Shown one piece after another: positions 42,082 through 50,864 of a stretch of 64,000 nucleotides of DNA. Every line of letters starts with the position of its first letter. Position 1 is the first letter of the stretch. Where the stretch lies: assembly GCF_900199455.1 (NCBI RefSeq), contig NZ_FZQR01000011.1:209422-273421 (forward strand). The letters run 5' to 3'. The stretch is from Mesorhizobium carmichaelinearum. GTDB lineage: Bacteria > Pseudomonadota > Alphaproteobacteria > Rhizobiales > Rhizobiaceae. A program made the translations under genes and the position numbers. The notes below the pieces were generated by a model. It worked only from the letters and a program-made list of their open reading frames with translations, searched no databases and had not been told where the DNA came from.

Positions 42082-43344
42082 TCAGCCATTGTAGCGCTGG
42101 AACACAAGCGAAGCGTTGGTGCCGCCAAAACCAAAGGAATTGGACAACGCCACGTCGATCTGGCGGGAGCGAGGCTTGTTCGGCACCAGGTCGATCGCGG
42201 TTTCGCGCTCGGGGTTGTCGAGGTTGATGGTCGCCGGCGCGACATTGTCCCGGATAGCCAGGATCGAAAAGATCGCTTCGGCGGCACCCGCCGCCCCCAG
42301 CAGATGGCCGATCGACGACTTGGTCGACGACATCGAAATCTTCGACGCGGCATTGCCGACAAGCCGCTCGACGGCGCCAAGTTCAATCGTATCGGCCATG
42401 GTCGAGGTGCCGTGCGCGTTGATGTAGTCGATATCCGCGGGCGTAAGCTTGGCCCGGTTCAACGCCGCGGTCATGCAACGGAAAGCCCCGTCGCCATCCT
42501 CCGCAGGAGCCGTGATGTGATAGGCATCGCCGGTGAGGCCGTAGCCGGTCACCTCGGCGTAGATTTTCGCCCCGCGCGCCTTGGCGTGCTCGAGTTCTTC
42601 CAACACCACAACACCGGCGCCCTCGCCCATGACGAAGCCGTCGCGGTCGCGGTCATAGGGACGCGACGCCGTTTGCGGCGTGTCATTGCGGTCGGTCGAC
42701 AGAGCCCGGCAAGCGGCAAAGCCAGCGATCGACAGCCGCGTCACCGGCGCTTCGGCGCCACCGGCGACCATGACGTCGGCATCGCCCCACATGATCAGCC
42801 GGGCCGCATCGCCAATGGCGTGCGCGCCGGTCGAACAGGCCGTGACGACGGCATGGTTCGGGCCTTTCAGCCCGTGCCGGATCGAAACCTGGCCGGAGAC
42901 GAGATTGATGATCTGGCCCGGAATGAAGAAGGGGCTGATGCGGCGCGGGCCGCGGTCCTTGAGGATCATCGCGTTCTCGGCGATGCCCTCGATGCCGCCA
43001 ATACCCGAACCGATGAGCACGCCGGTGGCGCATTGCTCCTCGTGGGTCTTGGGCTCCCAGCCGGAATCCTTCAGCGCCTCGTCGGCGGCGGCAATCCCGT
43101 ACAGGATGAAGTCGCCGATCTTGCGCAATTCCTTCGGCTCGAGCACGGCCTCGGGATTGAAGGTGGCATTGCTGCCGTCGCCACGCGGAACGACGTGGGC
43201 GATCTTGCAGGCAAGATCCTCCACCTCGAACTCGGTGATGCGCTTGGCGGCGCTGCGGCCGGTCAGAAGTTCCTTCCAGCTGTGCTCAAAGCCCATGCCG
43301 AACGGCGACAACAACCCAAGGCCCGTGACGACGACACGCCTCAT
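42082..43344 (-). CDS. fabF: 3-oxoacyl-ACP synthase II
   Basis: A 420-residue KAS II with the Cys-His-His triad: C170 in VTACSTGAHAIGD, NAHGTST and SSIGHLLGAAGA. It elongates acyl-ACP with malonyl-ACP during fatty-acid synthesis. It is third on the minus strand after fabG and acpP, with a 34-base gap after acpP. The N-terminus VVVTGLGLLSPFG is typical. Distinct from the KAS III-like enzyme at 17953-18942, which belongs to a separate operon. Confidence 0.96.
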   Translation of the reverse strand: MRRVVVTGLGLLSPFGMGFEHSWKELLTGRSAAKRITEFEVEDLACKIAHVVPRGDGSNATFNPEAVLEPKELRKIGDFILYGIAAADEALKDSGWEPKTHEEQCATGVLIGSGIGGIEGIAENAMILKDRGPRRISPFFIPGQIINLVSGQVSIRHGLKGPNHAVVTACSTGAHAIGDAARLIMWGDADVMVAGGAEAPVTRLSIAGFAACRALSTDRNDTPQTASRPYDRDRDGFVMGEGAGVVVLEELEHAKARGAKIYAEVTGYGLTGDAYHITAPAEDGDGAFRCMTAALNRAKLTPADIDYINAHGTSTMADTIELGAVERLVGNAASKISMSSTKSSIGHLLGAAGAAEAIFSILAIRDNVAPATINLDNPERETAIDLVPNKPRSRQIDVALSNSFGFGGTNASLVFQRYNG

Positions 43345-43378
43345 CGCAGGTCCTCCCCGGTGATGACTGCTGAAAGCG

Positions 43379-43615
43379 TCAGGCCGAAGCCTTGTCGATG
43401 TACTTAACCGCGTCGCCGACGGTCAGGATGGTCTCGGCCGCGTCGTCGGGAATCTCGACGCCGAATTCTTCTTCGAACGCCATGACGAGTTCGACCGTGT
43501 CGAGGCTGTCGGCGCCCAGATCATCGATGAAGCTCGCCTGCTCCGTCACTTTGTCGGCATCGACGCCAAGGTGCTCGATGACGATCTTCTTGACGCGCTC
43601 TGCGGTGTCACTCAT
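43379..43615 (-). CDS. acpP: Acyl carrier protein
   Basis: The 78-residue acidic protein MSDTAERVKKIVIEHLGVD... carries the phosphopantetheine serine at S37 in GADSLDTVE. It is the shared carrier of growing acyl chains in fatty-acid synthesis. ATG 43615 gives the standard length, with GAGGA about 9 bases upstream; an ATG three codons earlier is a less likely start. It lies between fabG and fabF as in other rhizobia. Confidence 0.97.
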   Translation of the reverse strand: MSDTAERVKKIVIEHLGVDADKVTEQASFIDDLGADSLDTVELVMAFEEEFGVEIPDDAAETILTVGDAVKYIDKASA

Positions 43616-43814
43616 TTGGGGCATCCTCGTCTTTTGTTTGTCTGTCTTCGTTAGCGGGCAGAATGCCGCTAATCAAGCTGAAAGATGGTCCTGCCGGAAA
43701 CGCAACGGCTACAGACCGGTTTTTGCCCGAACCGCCGGGTTGCGGGCCGCATTACACGAAAAATGGCGGAGGTCCAAGGCGAAATGGTCTCTTTTCACAG
43801 CCCCGCAATATCCG

Positions 43815-44552
43815 TCAAATCATGGCCATGCCGCCGTTGACATGGATGGTCTGGCCGGTGACGTAGGCGGCTTCGTTGGAGGCGAGGTAGGCAACCGCGG
43901 ACGCCACTTCAACGCTCGTGCCCATGCGACGCGTCGGAATCGCCGCCATGATCGCCTCTTTCTGCTTGTCGTTGAGCTTGTCGGTCATGGCCGATTCGAT
44001 GAAGCCCGGGGCGACGCAGTTGACGGTGATGTTGCGGGTGGCGATCTCCTGCGCCAGCGATTTGGAGAAGCCGATCATGCCGGCCTTGGAGGCACAGTAA
44101 TTGGTCTGGCCGGGATTGCCGGTCACGCCGACCACCGAGGTGATGTTGATGATGCGGCCATGGCGGCGGCGCATCATGGGGTGGGTGAGTTCGCGGGTCA
44201 GCCTGAACACGGCGGTCAGGTTGACCTCGAGCACGGTGTCCCAGTCGGCATCCGACATGCGCACGAACAGCCCGTCCTTGGTGATGCCGGCATTGTTGAC
44301 CAGGATATCGACACCTTCGAGCTCGGCCTCCGCCTTCTGGCCAAGCGCCTTGACCTCGTCGCGGTTCGACAGATTGGCCGGGAACAGTTTGACCCGCTCG
44401 CCAAGTTCGCCTGCCAAGGTCTCCAGTTTCTCGATGCGGGTGCCGTGCAACCCAACAATGGCGCCTTGCGCATGCAGCACGCGAGCAATCGCCTCGCCGA
44501 TGCCTCCCGATGCGCCGGTGACGAGCGCCTTGCGGCCGGTCAGTTCGAACAT
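43815..44552 (-). CDS. fabG: 3-oxoacyl-ACP reductase
   Basis: A 245-residue SDR with TGASGGIG (12-19), LVNNAG (84-89), and the catalytic S139, Y152 and K156 (NITSVVG and NYCASKAG). FabG reduces 3-oxoacyl-ACP with NADPH. ATG 44552 has GGAG 7 bases upstream; the longer frame is not related. It follows fabD by about 60 bases and precedes acpP, matching the conserved cluster. Confidence 0.96.
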   Translation of the reverse strand: MFELTGRKALVTGASGGIGEAIARVLHAQGAIVGLHGTRIEKLETLAGELGERVKLFPANLSNRDEVKALGQKAEAELEGVDILVNNAGITKDGLFVRMSDADWDTVLEVNLTAVFRLTRELTHPMMRRRHGRIINITSVVGVTGNPGQTNYCASKAGMIGFSKSLAQEIATRNITVNCVAPGFIESAMTDKLNDKQKEAIMAAIPTRRMGTSVEVASAVAYLASNEAAYVTGQTIHVNGGMAMI

Positions 44553-44612
44553 TTTCGTCTCCTGATCTGAGGGGAACACCCTTCACACGGGTGGGGTCAA
44601 ATCGCCAGTGGA

Positions 44613-45560
44613 TTATGCAAGTGCGGCCAGCGCCGTCTCGACATCGGCCGATGTGCCGACCGACGCGGTAGCGATGTCGCGGTTGATACGCCGTGCCAGG
44701 CCCGACAGCACCTTGCCGGCGCCGATTTCGTAAAGCGTTGCAACGCCGTTGGCGCCGAACCATTCCACCGTTTCGCGCCAGCGCACGCGGCCGGTTATCT
44801 GCTCGACCAGGCGGCGCGCGATCTCGTCGGGATCACTGGTCGGGGTCACGGTGACGTTGGACAGCACGGGCGCCGCCGGCGCATGCTTCGTCACGCCGGC
44901 CAGCGCCTCGCGCATGACATTCGCCGCCGGCGCCATCAGCGCCGAATGGAAGGGCGCCGAGACCTGCAGCATCAATGCCCGCTTGGCGCCCTTTTCAGTG
45001 CATAGTTTCGCCGCCAGTTCGACCGCGGCCTTGGCGCCGGAGATGACCAGCTGGCCGCCGCCATTGTCGTTGGCGATCTGGCAGACTTTGCCAGCCCCTT
45101 GCGCGGCCTCGGTGCAAGCGGCTTCGACATCCGCCTGCTCCAGTCCGATGATCGCCGCCATGGCGCCCTCGCCGGCCGGTACCGCCGCCTGCATGGCGTT
45201 GCCGCGGATGCGCAGCAGCCGTGCGGCATCGGCAACGGAAACAAAACCAGCGGCGGCAAGGGCTGAATATTCGCCCAGCGAATGGCCGGCGACATAGGCG
45301 ACCTTGTCCTTCAGCGAGAAACCGCGCGCTTCCAGCGCCCTGATCACTGCCAGTGACACCGCCATCAGCGCCGGCTGCGCGTTGGCCGTCAGCGTCAACG
45401 TTTCTTCCGGACCTTCCCAGATCAGCTTCGACAGGTTTTCGCCGAGCGCGTCGTCGACTTCCTGGAAGACCCTGCGCGCCTCGGGAAAGGCGTCGGCGAG
45501 CTCTTTGCCCATGCCGACAGCCTGGCTGCCTTGTCCCGGAAAGGTGAATGCGACGGCCAT
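44613..45560 (-). CDS. fabD: Malonyl-CoA:ACP transacylase
   Basis: A 315-residue protein with FPGQGSQAVGMG at the start, the nucleophile S94 in AGHSLGEYSALAA and the partner His in SAPFHSALM. It loads malonyl groups onto ACP. ATG 45560 has GGGAG 7 bases upstream. It is the first gene of fabD-fabG-acpP-fabF-mltG-yicC-gmk on the minus strand. Confidence 0.96.
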   Translation of the reverse strand: MAVAFTFPGQGSQAVGMGKELADAFPEARRVFQEVDDALGENLSKLIWEGPEETLTLTANAQPALMAVSLAVIRALEARGFSLKDKVAYVAGHSLGEYSALAAAGFVSVADAARLLRIRGNAMQAAVPAGEGAMAAIIGLEQADVEAACTEAAQGAGKVCQIANDNGGGQLVISGAKAAVELAAKLCTEKGAKRALMLQVSAPFHSALMAPAANVMREALAGVTKHAPAAPVLSNVTVTPTSDPDEIARRLVEQITGRVRWRETVEWFGANGVATLYEIGAGKVLSGLARRINRDIATASVGTSADVETALAALA

Positions 45561-45838
45561 GCGAGGGCTCCCGAAGACTGGTTTTACTTGCCTGATAACA
45601 CGAATTTTCCCTGCCTGTGGCGCAAGGCAGGCCGCCAAGTCAAGCCCGGTTCAACCCGGTGCCAGCTCCGAGCTGCGCGCCGAGTGCCTGTTCCAAAAGG
45701 CTTTTCGGCGATCACTCCTGATGAAAACCGCTCACGAATCGTTTGCTGGCTCTTCTTATTTCCGCCACAGGCGCTAGCTTTGCGTGACAATTATATGACA
45801 ATCGCGTGACTTGGGTTGTCACCGGGTGGGAAGTTAAA

Positions 45839-47767
45839 GTGGCAAAGAGTTCGAAACGCGCCAGCAAAGCTGCGCCTCAATTCCTGGAAGACGATCCGTC
45901 CACCGGCTATCTGCCGGGCCGGAGATGGCCGGTCGTCCGCTATGGGCTGATCAGCCTGGCGATTTCGGCCATCCTGGTGTTTGCCATCGAATTGATTGTG
46001 CGCGGTGACTTTGCCGGGACGGTCTCCTTCTTCCTGCAGCCGCTCAAGCCGGGCTGGACGACCATCGTCGTGTTCGCGCTGATCCTCATCGGTCTCGATG
46101 CCGTGCTCGGACGCAGCCATCAGAGCCTGATGATCGTCGCACCCTTGACGCTGTCGCTGGCTTTTGTCGGCCACCAGAAATCGCATTATCTCGGCGATCC
46201 GCTCTACCCGACGGATTTTCTCTATTCCCGCCAGATCGTCGCCCTGCTGCCGTTGCTGGTGCGTGACCGGCCGATGACCGCGCTCGCCATGGTCGTCGGC
46301 ATCGTCGCCGGCCTGTCGCTGCTCGTTTATGGCTGGCGGCTATGGCGCCGCAAGGTTCCAGCACTCAGCCGCAAGGGCCGCCTCGCCCGGCTGACGCTGG
46401 CCGTGCCGCTGCTCGCTTTCTTCGTCTCGATCATGGACTACGCCACCTTCTCCTGGACCAGGGACCGGCTGCAGATCATCCCGATCATGTGGGACCAGAA
46501 GGAAAACTATGCCTCCAACGGCTTTGCGCTCGCCTTCGCGCTCAACGTGCCGATGGCGCATGTCTCGGCACCGCCGGGCTATACGGATAAGGCGATCGCG
46601 GCGATCGAGAGGCCGCAGATGACAGCCACTGTGCCCGATGAAAAGCCCGACATCATTGTTGTCATGAGCGAATCCTTCTGGGATCCGACCAAACTGCCCG
46701 GCGTCACCATCACGCCGGATCCCATTCCCACCGTGCGGGCATTGCGTTCCGGTTCGATGTTCTCGCCCGAATTCGGCGGCATGACCGCAAACATCGAATT
46801 CGAGGCGCTGACCGGCTTTTCCAACGCCTTCCTGCCGGCCGGCAGCATCCCCTACCAGCAATATGTGCGCACGCCGACGCCTTCGATGGCGACTTTCCTG
46901 AAGAGCGAGGGCTACAGGGCGCGCGCCATCCATCCGGGCACCAACTGGTTCTGGAACCGTGGCGCGGTCTATGCCGATTTCGGTTTCAACGATTTCAAGT
47001 CGGAAGAGACGCTGCCGCCCATGGAAAAGCGCGGACCGCTGGCATCGGATGCGGCGATGACGGACGAAATCATCCGCGAAGCCGACGCCAGCGACGACCC
47101 GGTGTTCTTTTTCGCGGTCAGCCTGCAGAACCATGGCCCCTATGAACCGAACCGCTATTACAACCCGACCCACGCGGTGCAGGCGCCGATCAGCCAGTGG
47201 GCACGCGACTCGCTGCTGAGCTACGCGGAGGGTTCAGCCGACGCGGACCGCGGCCTTGAACGGCTGATCGAATGGGCCAAGAAGCGTTCCCGCCCCACCG
47301 TGATCGCCTTTTTCGGCGACCATCTGCCGCCGCTGGGGCCGGTCTATGTCGAAACCGGCTTCCTGAAAGACAATGTCGCGCCACGTAAGGAAGCGACGCC
47401 GCAAGACGCACTGGAGCATCATCAGACGCCGCTGATCATCTGGTCGAACCGCTCCGGTTCGGTCGAGAACCTTGGCGCGGTGAGCCCGGCCTTCCTGCCC
47501 TATCATATCCTCACCACCGCGGGGATTACCCACCCCTATTACACGGGTTTTCTGGGTGAGATGCGTGAACACTACCGCGTCGTCGACCGCAACCTGCTGC
47601 TGACGCCGGCTGGCGAGGCCACGCCCGACTGGTCCCGGCAGAAGGAGATCGACCCGGCGATCCGCGATTTCCGGCTCATTCAGTACGACATGATGTTCGG
47701 CAAGCGCCACGCCGCGCCCGACTTCTTCCCCGAGACGGTCGACAAGGTTGTCGCCCATACGAGTTGA
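45839..47767 (+). CDS. LTA-synthase-family membrane sulfatase (phosphoglycerol transferase-like)
   Basis: A 642-residue protein. Five predicted N-terminal helices (about 35-215) precede a periplasmic alkaline-phosphatase-superfamily domain with VVMSESFWDP (metal Glu), GGMTANIEFEAL with the likely threonine nucleophile, LQNHGPYEPN, and FFGDHLPPLG (metal Asp-His). This suits a phosphoglycerol or similar head-group transferase; in rhizobia relatives decorate cyclic beta-glucans, which is a plausible but unproven role. The GTG at 45839 has GGGAAG 5 bases upstream and is preferred to earlier in-frame codons. Confidence 0.86.
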   Translation: MAKSSKRASKAAPQFLEDDPSTGYLPGRRWPVVRYGLISLAISAILVFAIELIVRGDFAGTVSFFLQPLKPGWTTIVVFALILIGLDAVLGRSHQSLMIVAPLTLSLAFVGHQKSHYLGDPLYPTDFLYSRQIVALLPLLVRDRPMTALAMVVGIVAGLSLLVYGWRLWRRKVPALSRKGRLARLTLAVPLLAFFVSIMDYATFSWTRDRLQIIPIMWDQKENYASNGFALAFALNVPMAHVSAPPGYTDKAIAAIERPQMTATVPDEKPDIIVVMSESFWDPTKLPGVTITPDPIPTVRALRSGSMFSPEFGGMTANIEFEALTGFSNAFLPAGSIPYQQYVRTPTPSMATFLKSEGYRARAIHPGTNWFWNRGAVYADFGFNDFKSEETLPPMEKRGPLASDAAMTDEIIREADASDDPVFFFAVSLQNHGPYEPNRYYNPTHAVQAPISQWARDSLLSYAEGSADADRGLERLIEWAKKRSRPTVIAFFGDHLPPLGPVYVETGFLKDNVAPRKEATPQDALEHHQTPLIIWSNRSGSVENLGAVSPAFLPYHILTTAGITHPYYTGFLGEMREHYRVVDRNLLLTPAGEATPDWSRQKEIDPAIRDFRLIQYDMMFGKRHAAPDFFPETVDKVVAHTS

Positions 47768-47799
47768 GAGGTAAGCTCGACCCTTCCAGGGTAGAGCTC

Positions 47800-49437
47800 T
47801 CAATTGGTCAGCTGCAGCCTTGAGAACTTGTTGGCGATCTGCTGGAAAACGTCCGGCAGTTTGGCCGGATCGTTGACGGCATAATAGCCGCTCGGGTCCG
47901 AGGCGCACGCACTGTAGAGCGTGCGGTTGGCGGCGGTGTCGGACTGCAGCACCATTGTGTAGATTTGCACACCCTGGTTCTTCAACTGCGTGCACACGCT
48001 CTTGGTCCAGCCATCGACATTGCGCGCCGCTGTCGCCTGGTTGTCCGAGCCGAAGCGGCCCCCCGCCAGATATCCATAGGACGTGTAGTCGGACTTGGTC
48101 GGCTGGTTGCTGGCGCCATAGACGACATTCTCGCCATCGGTAAGCAGCATGACGATCTTGCTGACGCCTGCCGTCTTGAATGGCGCACCATCAGTATAGG
48201 GCGCACCGGGTGAAAGCACCCGCATGCCCCATGACAGGCCCTCCGAGACGTTGGTGCCGGAACCGTTCCACTCCGTCATCTGGCTTGCCGCCTTGCGCAA
48301 TTTGTCGAAATCGTCGGTCAGGGGAACCACGGGGGTTGGGCAGGAGCGGTTGGGGCCGACGGTGATCGCGCTGCCGGTCTCGGTGACGATCTTGTTCGTC
48401 GGCGCGACATATTTGGCGACCTTCTCCAGGTCCGCGGCCAACAGTGCGTCGACCACGCCGCCAAGCAGGCCGCTGAGGTCGATACCCAGTATGTTGACGC
48501 CCGGCTCGGCGAGTTTGACCTTGTCGATGGTGTCGTCGAGGTACGAATTGTTGTAGCCGGTCGCCGAGTTGCCATAGGAGCCAGACGGCCTGGTGGCAGG
48601 CGCCGGATCGTCGGGAGCAAAGTAAGGCACGAACAGCGTGTCGGGTCTGTTCGGATCCGGTGGCGTATCGGAAATGTTGTAGGTGCCGGGGCGCGCCTCG
48701 ACGCAGCCTTTCCAACCGGTGTCTTTCCATCCGCCCTTCAGCCCCAATTGCTTGAACAGCGCCATATGGTTCGGCCGCTTGCCGTCGATGACGGGAAAAT
48801 TGATGCCATTGGTCGAGGACTTGCCGTCCATGTCGATCCAGGACGGGTCGAACTCGTCGCCATTGACGTTGACGGCCGTGACGAAGGGAACCAGCGAGGC
48901 ACGCACCTGGCGCGTCGGCGATTTTGTCGACTCGAGCGTGTCCAGCAAGGACTTCGTCGCCGTCCTCAGTGCCGTCATGCGGGCACCGGCCATCGAGCCG
49001 GTATTGTCCAATACCAGCACGACTTCGAGCTGGTTGTTCGATTCGACCGCCGAGGCGTCGACGACAATGTGCTTGTTCTGGCCGAACAGGAAAGCGAAGT
49101 TCAAATTGACGTCCGCCGAGGCAACCGCCTTGGTCTTGACGAAGTTGACGCCCCTGTCGACGGTCAGCGTCGCCTGCGCGTTGGCGAGTTCGCCATGTCC
49201 GGCGATGTTGGCCTGAAAATAGCGGTCGAAGGCGTCGTTGCGGGTAATTTCCAGATCGCCGAGATGCGAGGAGGCAAGATTTGCCGAGTCGAGCGCATTC
49301 TGCAGGTTGCTCTTGGCCCGCATGATGGTGGAGACATCGACGGCAAACGCCACCGCCGACAGGATAGCCGGCAGCCCGAGCCCCATCAGCAGCGCGAAAT
49401 TGCCGCTCTTCGAGCGCCAGAATCTGTTGAGAAGCAT
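47800..49437 (-). CDS. TadG-like pilus-assembly protein with VWA domain
   Basis: A 545-residue protein starting at ATG 49437 (GGGGG upstream). The N-terminus has a TadE/G-like single helix (FWRSKSGNFALLMGLGLPAILSAVAFAVDVS). A VWA domain follows from about 150, with the metal-dependent adhesion motif DNTGSMAG and a later LLTDGENVVYG. It should face the periplasm and bind a protein partner through a metal ion. No cpa/tad cluster is nearby. The long upstream open frame is not similar and was trimmed. Confidence 0.82.
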   Translation of the reverse strand: MLLNRFWRSKSGNFALLMGLGLPAILSAVAFAVDVSTIMRAKSNLQNALDSANLASSHLGDLEITRNDAFDRYFQANIAGHGELANAQATLTVDRGVNFVKTKAVASADVNLNFAFLFGQNKHIVVDASAVESNNQLEVVLVLDNTGSMAGARMTALRTATKSLLDTLESTKSPTRQVRASLVPFVTAVNVNGDEFDPSWIDMDGKSSTNGINFPVIDGKRPNHMALFKQLGLKGGWKDTGWKGCVEARPGTYNISDTPPDPNRPDTLFVPYFAPDDPAPATRPSGSYGNSATGYNNSYLDDTIDKVKLAEPGVNILGIDLSGLLGGVVDALLAADLEKVAKYVAPTNKIVTETGSAITVGPNRSCPTPVVPLTDDFDKLRKAASQMTEWNGSGTNVSEGLSWGMRVLSPGAPYTDGAPFKTAGVSKIVMLLTDGENVVYGASNQPTKSDYTSYGYLAGGRFGSDNQATAARNVDGWTKSVCTQLKNQGVQIYTMVLQSDTAANRTLYSACASDPSGYYAVNDPAKLPDVFQQIANKFSRLQLTN

Positions 49438-49645
49438 CCTTACCCCCGAAATGCTTACCCGCTTGATCTGCGCGGCTTGCCCGGGCTTTTGCACCTCCCA
49501 TGATGAATCGACCGTTGACGGCGAGGGCTCAACCCTGCACAACCTGACATTGTGGTTAAGGGCCGGTTGCAGGGAAAGCGCCAGGCCGTATCGGCGCTGC
49601 CGCCTGATTTTGCGGCGCCCTGCGACATCGGGAACACCGCTTGCC

Positions 49646-49674
49646 CTTGCCTTATCAGTGGATTGCTGTATAGA
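49646..49674 (+). promoter_or_regulatory. Sigma-70 type promoter for the rpsF operon
   Basis: CTTGCC, a 17-base spacer and TATAGA, close to the rhizobial CTTGAC-N17-CTATAT consensus. The start site would be near 49681, about 215 bases before rpsF, leaving a long untranslated leader. Confidence 0.55.
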
Positions 49675-49806
49675 CGCCGCCAATCTGCCGGTCCCAGCTG
49701 GGGGCTGAACGGAGGGCCGGAGGTTTCAAAAGCCTTCGTGTGAAGCCGGAAGTGCTTCCGCCTCCCGTGTCTCCGCTCTCGACCGTCTCGTCATGCTCCT
49801 TTCTTC

Positions 49807-49828
49807 CCCGTGCCTCTTGGCATACGGG
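49807..49828 (+). promoter_or_regulatory. Leader stem-loop, candidate ribosomal-protein autoregulation element
   Basis: CCCGTGCC-tctt-GGCATACGGG pairs as CCCGT/ACGGG plus GCC/GGC with a 2-base bulge. Leaders of rpsF operons in several phyla bind the S6:S18 complex; whether this is that element cannot be decided by eye. Confidence 0.35.
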
Positions 49829-49896
49829 TCAGAGAAGTTGCAGAGGCTTTTGCCGCCGGGAACCGGGAGAGAAACGAAGAAAGGCACGAAGACATA

Positions 49897-50400
49897 ATGG
49901 CTCTTTACGAACATGTGTTTCTTGCCCGGCAGGACCTCTCGCAGCAGCAGGTCGATGCGCTTGTCGAACAGTACAAGGGCGTCATCTCCGCGAATGGCGG
50001 GGCCGTCGGCCGGGTCGAGAACTGGGGACTGAAGTCCCTCACCTACCGGGTCAACAAGAACCGGAAGGCATACTACACGCTAATGGACCTCAACTGCCCG
50101 CCGGCAGCGCTCAACGAGATGGAGCGCCAGATGGGTCTGTCCGAGGACGTCCTGCGTTTCCTGACCATCAAGGTCGAGGCGCATGAGGAAGGTCCGTCGG
50201 CCATGATGCAGAAGCGCGAAGAGCGCTCCGAGCGCGGCAGCTTCGGCGACCGCGACCGTGGCGATCGTGGTCCGCGTTCGTTCGGCGACCGTGATCGCGG
50301 CGACCGTGGCGATCGTCCGCCGCGCAGCTTCGGTGGCGACGCCGGTGGCGATCGTGGTCCGCGCCGTCCGCGCGAAGGCTTTGAAGGGGGTGCAGAATAA
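49897..50400 (+). CDS. rpsF: 30S ribosomal protein S6 with Arg/Gly/Asp-rich tail
   Basis: A 167-residue protein. The first 95 residues are a normal S6 (MALYEHVFLARQDLSQQQVDALVEQ, ENWGLKSLTYRVNKNRKAYY, MERQMGLSEDVLRFLTIKV). The last ~60 residues are a Gly/Arg/Asp/Phe tail with repeats of GDRDRGDRGPRSF type, longer than most S6 proteins and probably disordered. ATG 49897 is the family start. It overlaps rpsR by one base (TAATG). Confidence 0.95.
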   Translation: MALYEHVFLARQDLSQQQVDALVEQYKGVISANGGAVGRVENWGLKSLTYRVNKNRKAYYTLMDLNCPPAALNEMERQMGLSEDVLRFLTIKVEAHEEGPSAMMQKREERSERGSFGDRDRGDRGPRSFGDRDRGDRGDRPPRSFGGDAGGDRGPRRPREGFEGGAE

Positions 50401-50648
50401 TGGTCGACATCAACCAGATCCCGACCCGGCGCCCGTTCCATCGTCGCCGCAAGACCTGCCCGTTCTCCGGCGCCAACGCGCCTAAGATCGACTACAAGGA
50501 CGTGCGTCTGCTGCAGCGCTACATTTCCGAGCGCGGCAAGATCGTGCCGTCGCGCATCACCGCCGTCAGCCAGAAGAAGCAGCGTGAACTCGCCAAGGCG
50601 ATCAAGCGCGCCCGCTTCCTCGGCCTGCTGCCCTACGTGGTCCGCTAA
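50400..50648 (+). CDS. rpsR: 30S ribosomal protein S18
   Basis: An 82-residue protein with the S18 motif TCPFSGANAPKIDYKDVRLL and the end KAIKRARFLGLLPYVVR. It binds S6 in the 30S platform, so their one-base overlap couples their synthesis. ATG 50400 shares a base with the rpsF stop. Confidence 0.97.
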   Translation: MVDINQIPTRRPFHRRRKTCPFSGANAPKIDYKDVRLLQRYISERGKIVPSRITAVSQKKQRELAKAIKRARFLGLLPYVVR

Positions 50649-50655
50649 TTCTCTC

Positions 50656-50679
50656 GAACGGGCGGTTCGCCGCCCGTTC
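50656..50679 (+). terminator. Hairpin after rpsR
   Basis: GAACGGGCGG-ttcg-CCGCCCGTTC, a perfect 10-bp stem 8 bases after the rpsR stop. Only a short CTTTC follows, so it may slow or partly end transcription before rplI. Confidence 0.5.
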
Positions 50680-50864
50680 CTTTCGCCGGCCATGACGGGC
50701 ATGACCGGCTCAGCCATCAAATCCCGAGTTGAGGTCAACGCCTCTAACTGCCGCGACAGGCAGGACAGCGACACCGGCGCTCAAGGCGCTCAAGCTTCCT
50801 GACCTGTTCCATTGAATTTGGCGCCTGCCCTGTGGACGGACGCCCAACCAAAAGGAACAAAACC

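Larger units (their letters stand above)
49438..49896. other. Intergenic region with rpsF promoter and leader
   Basis: About 460 bases upstream of rpsF, holding a good promoter at 49646-49674 and a transcript leader of more than 200 bases with a stem-loop at 49807-49828. No gene is supported. Confidence 0.5.
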
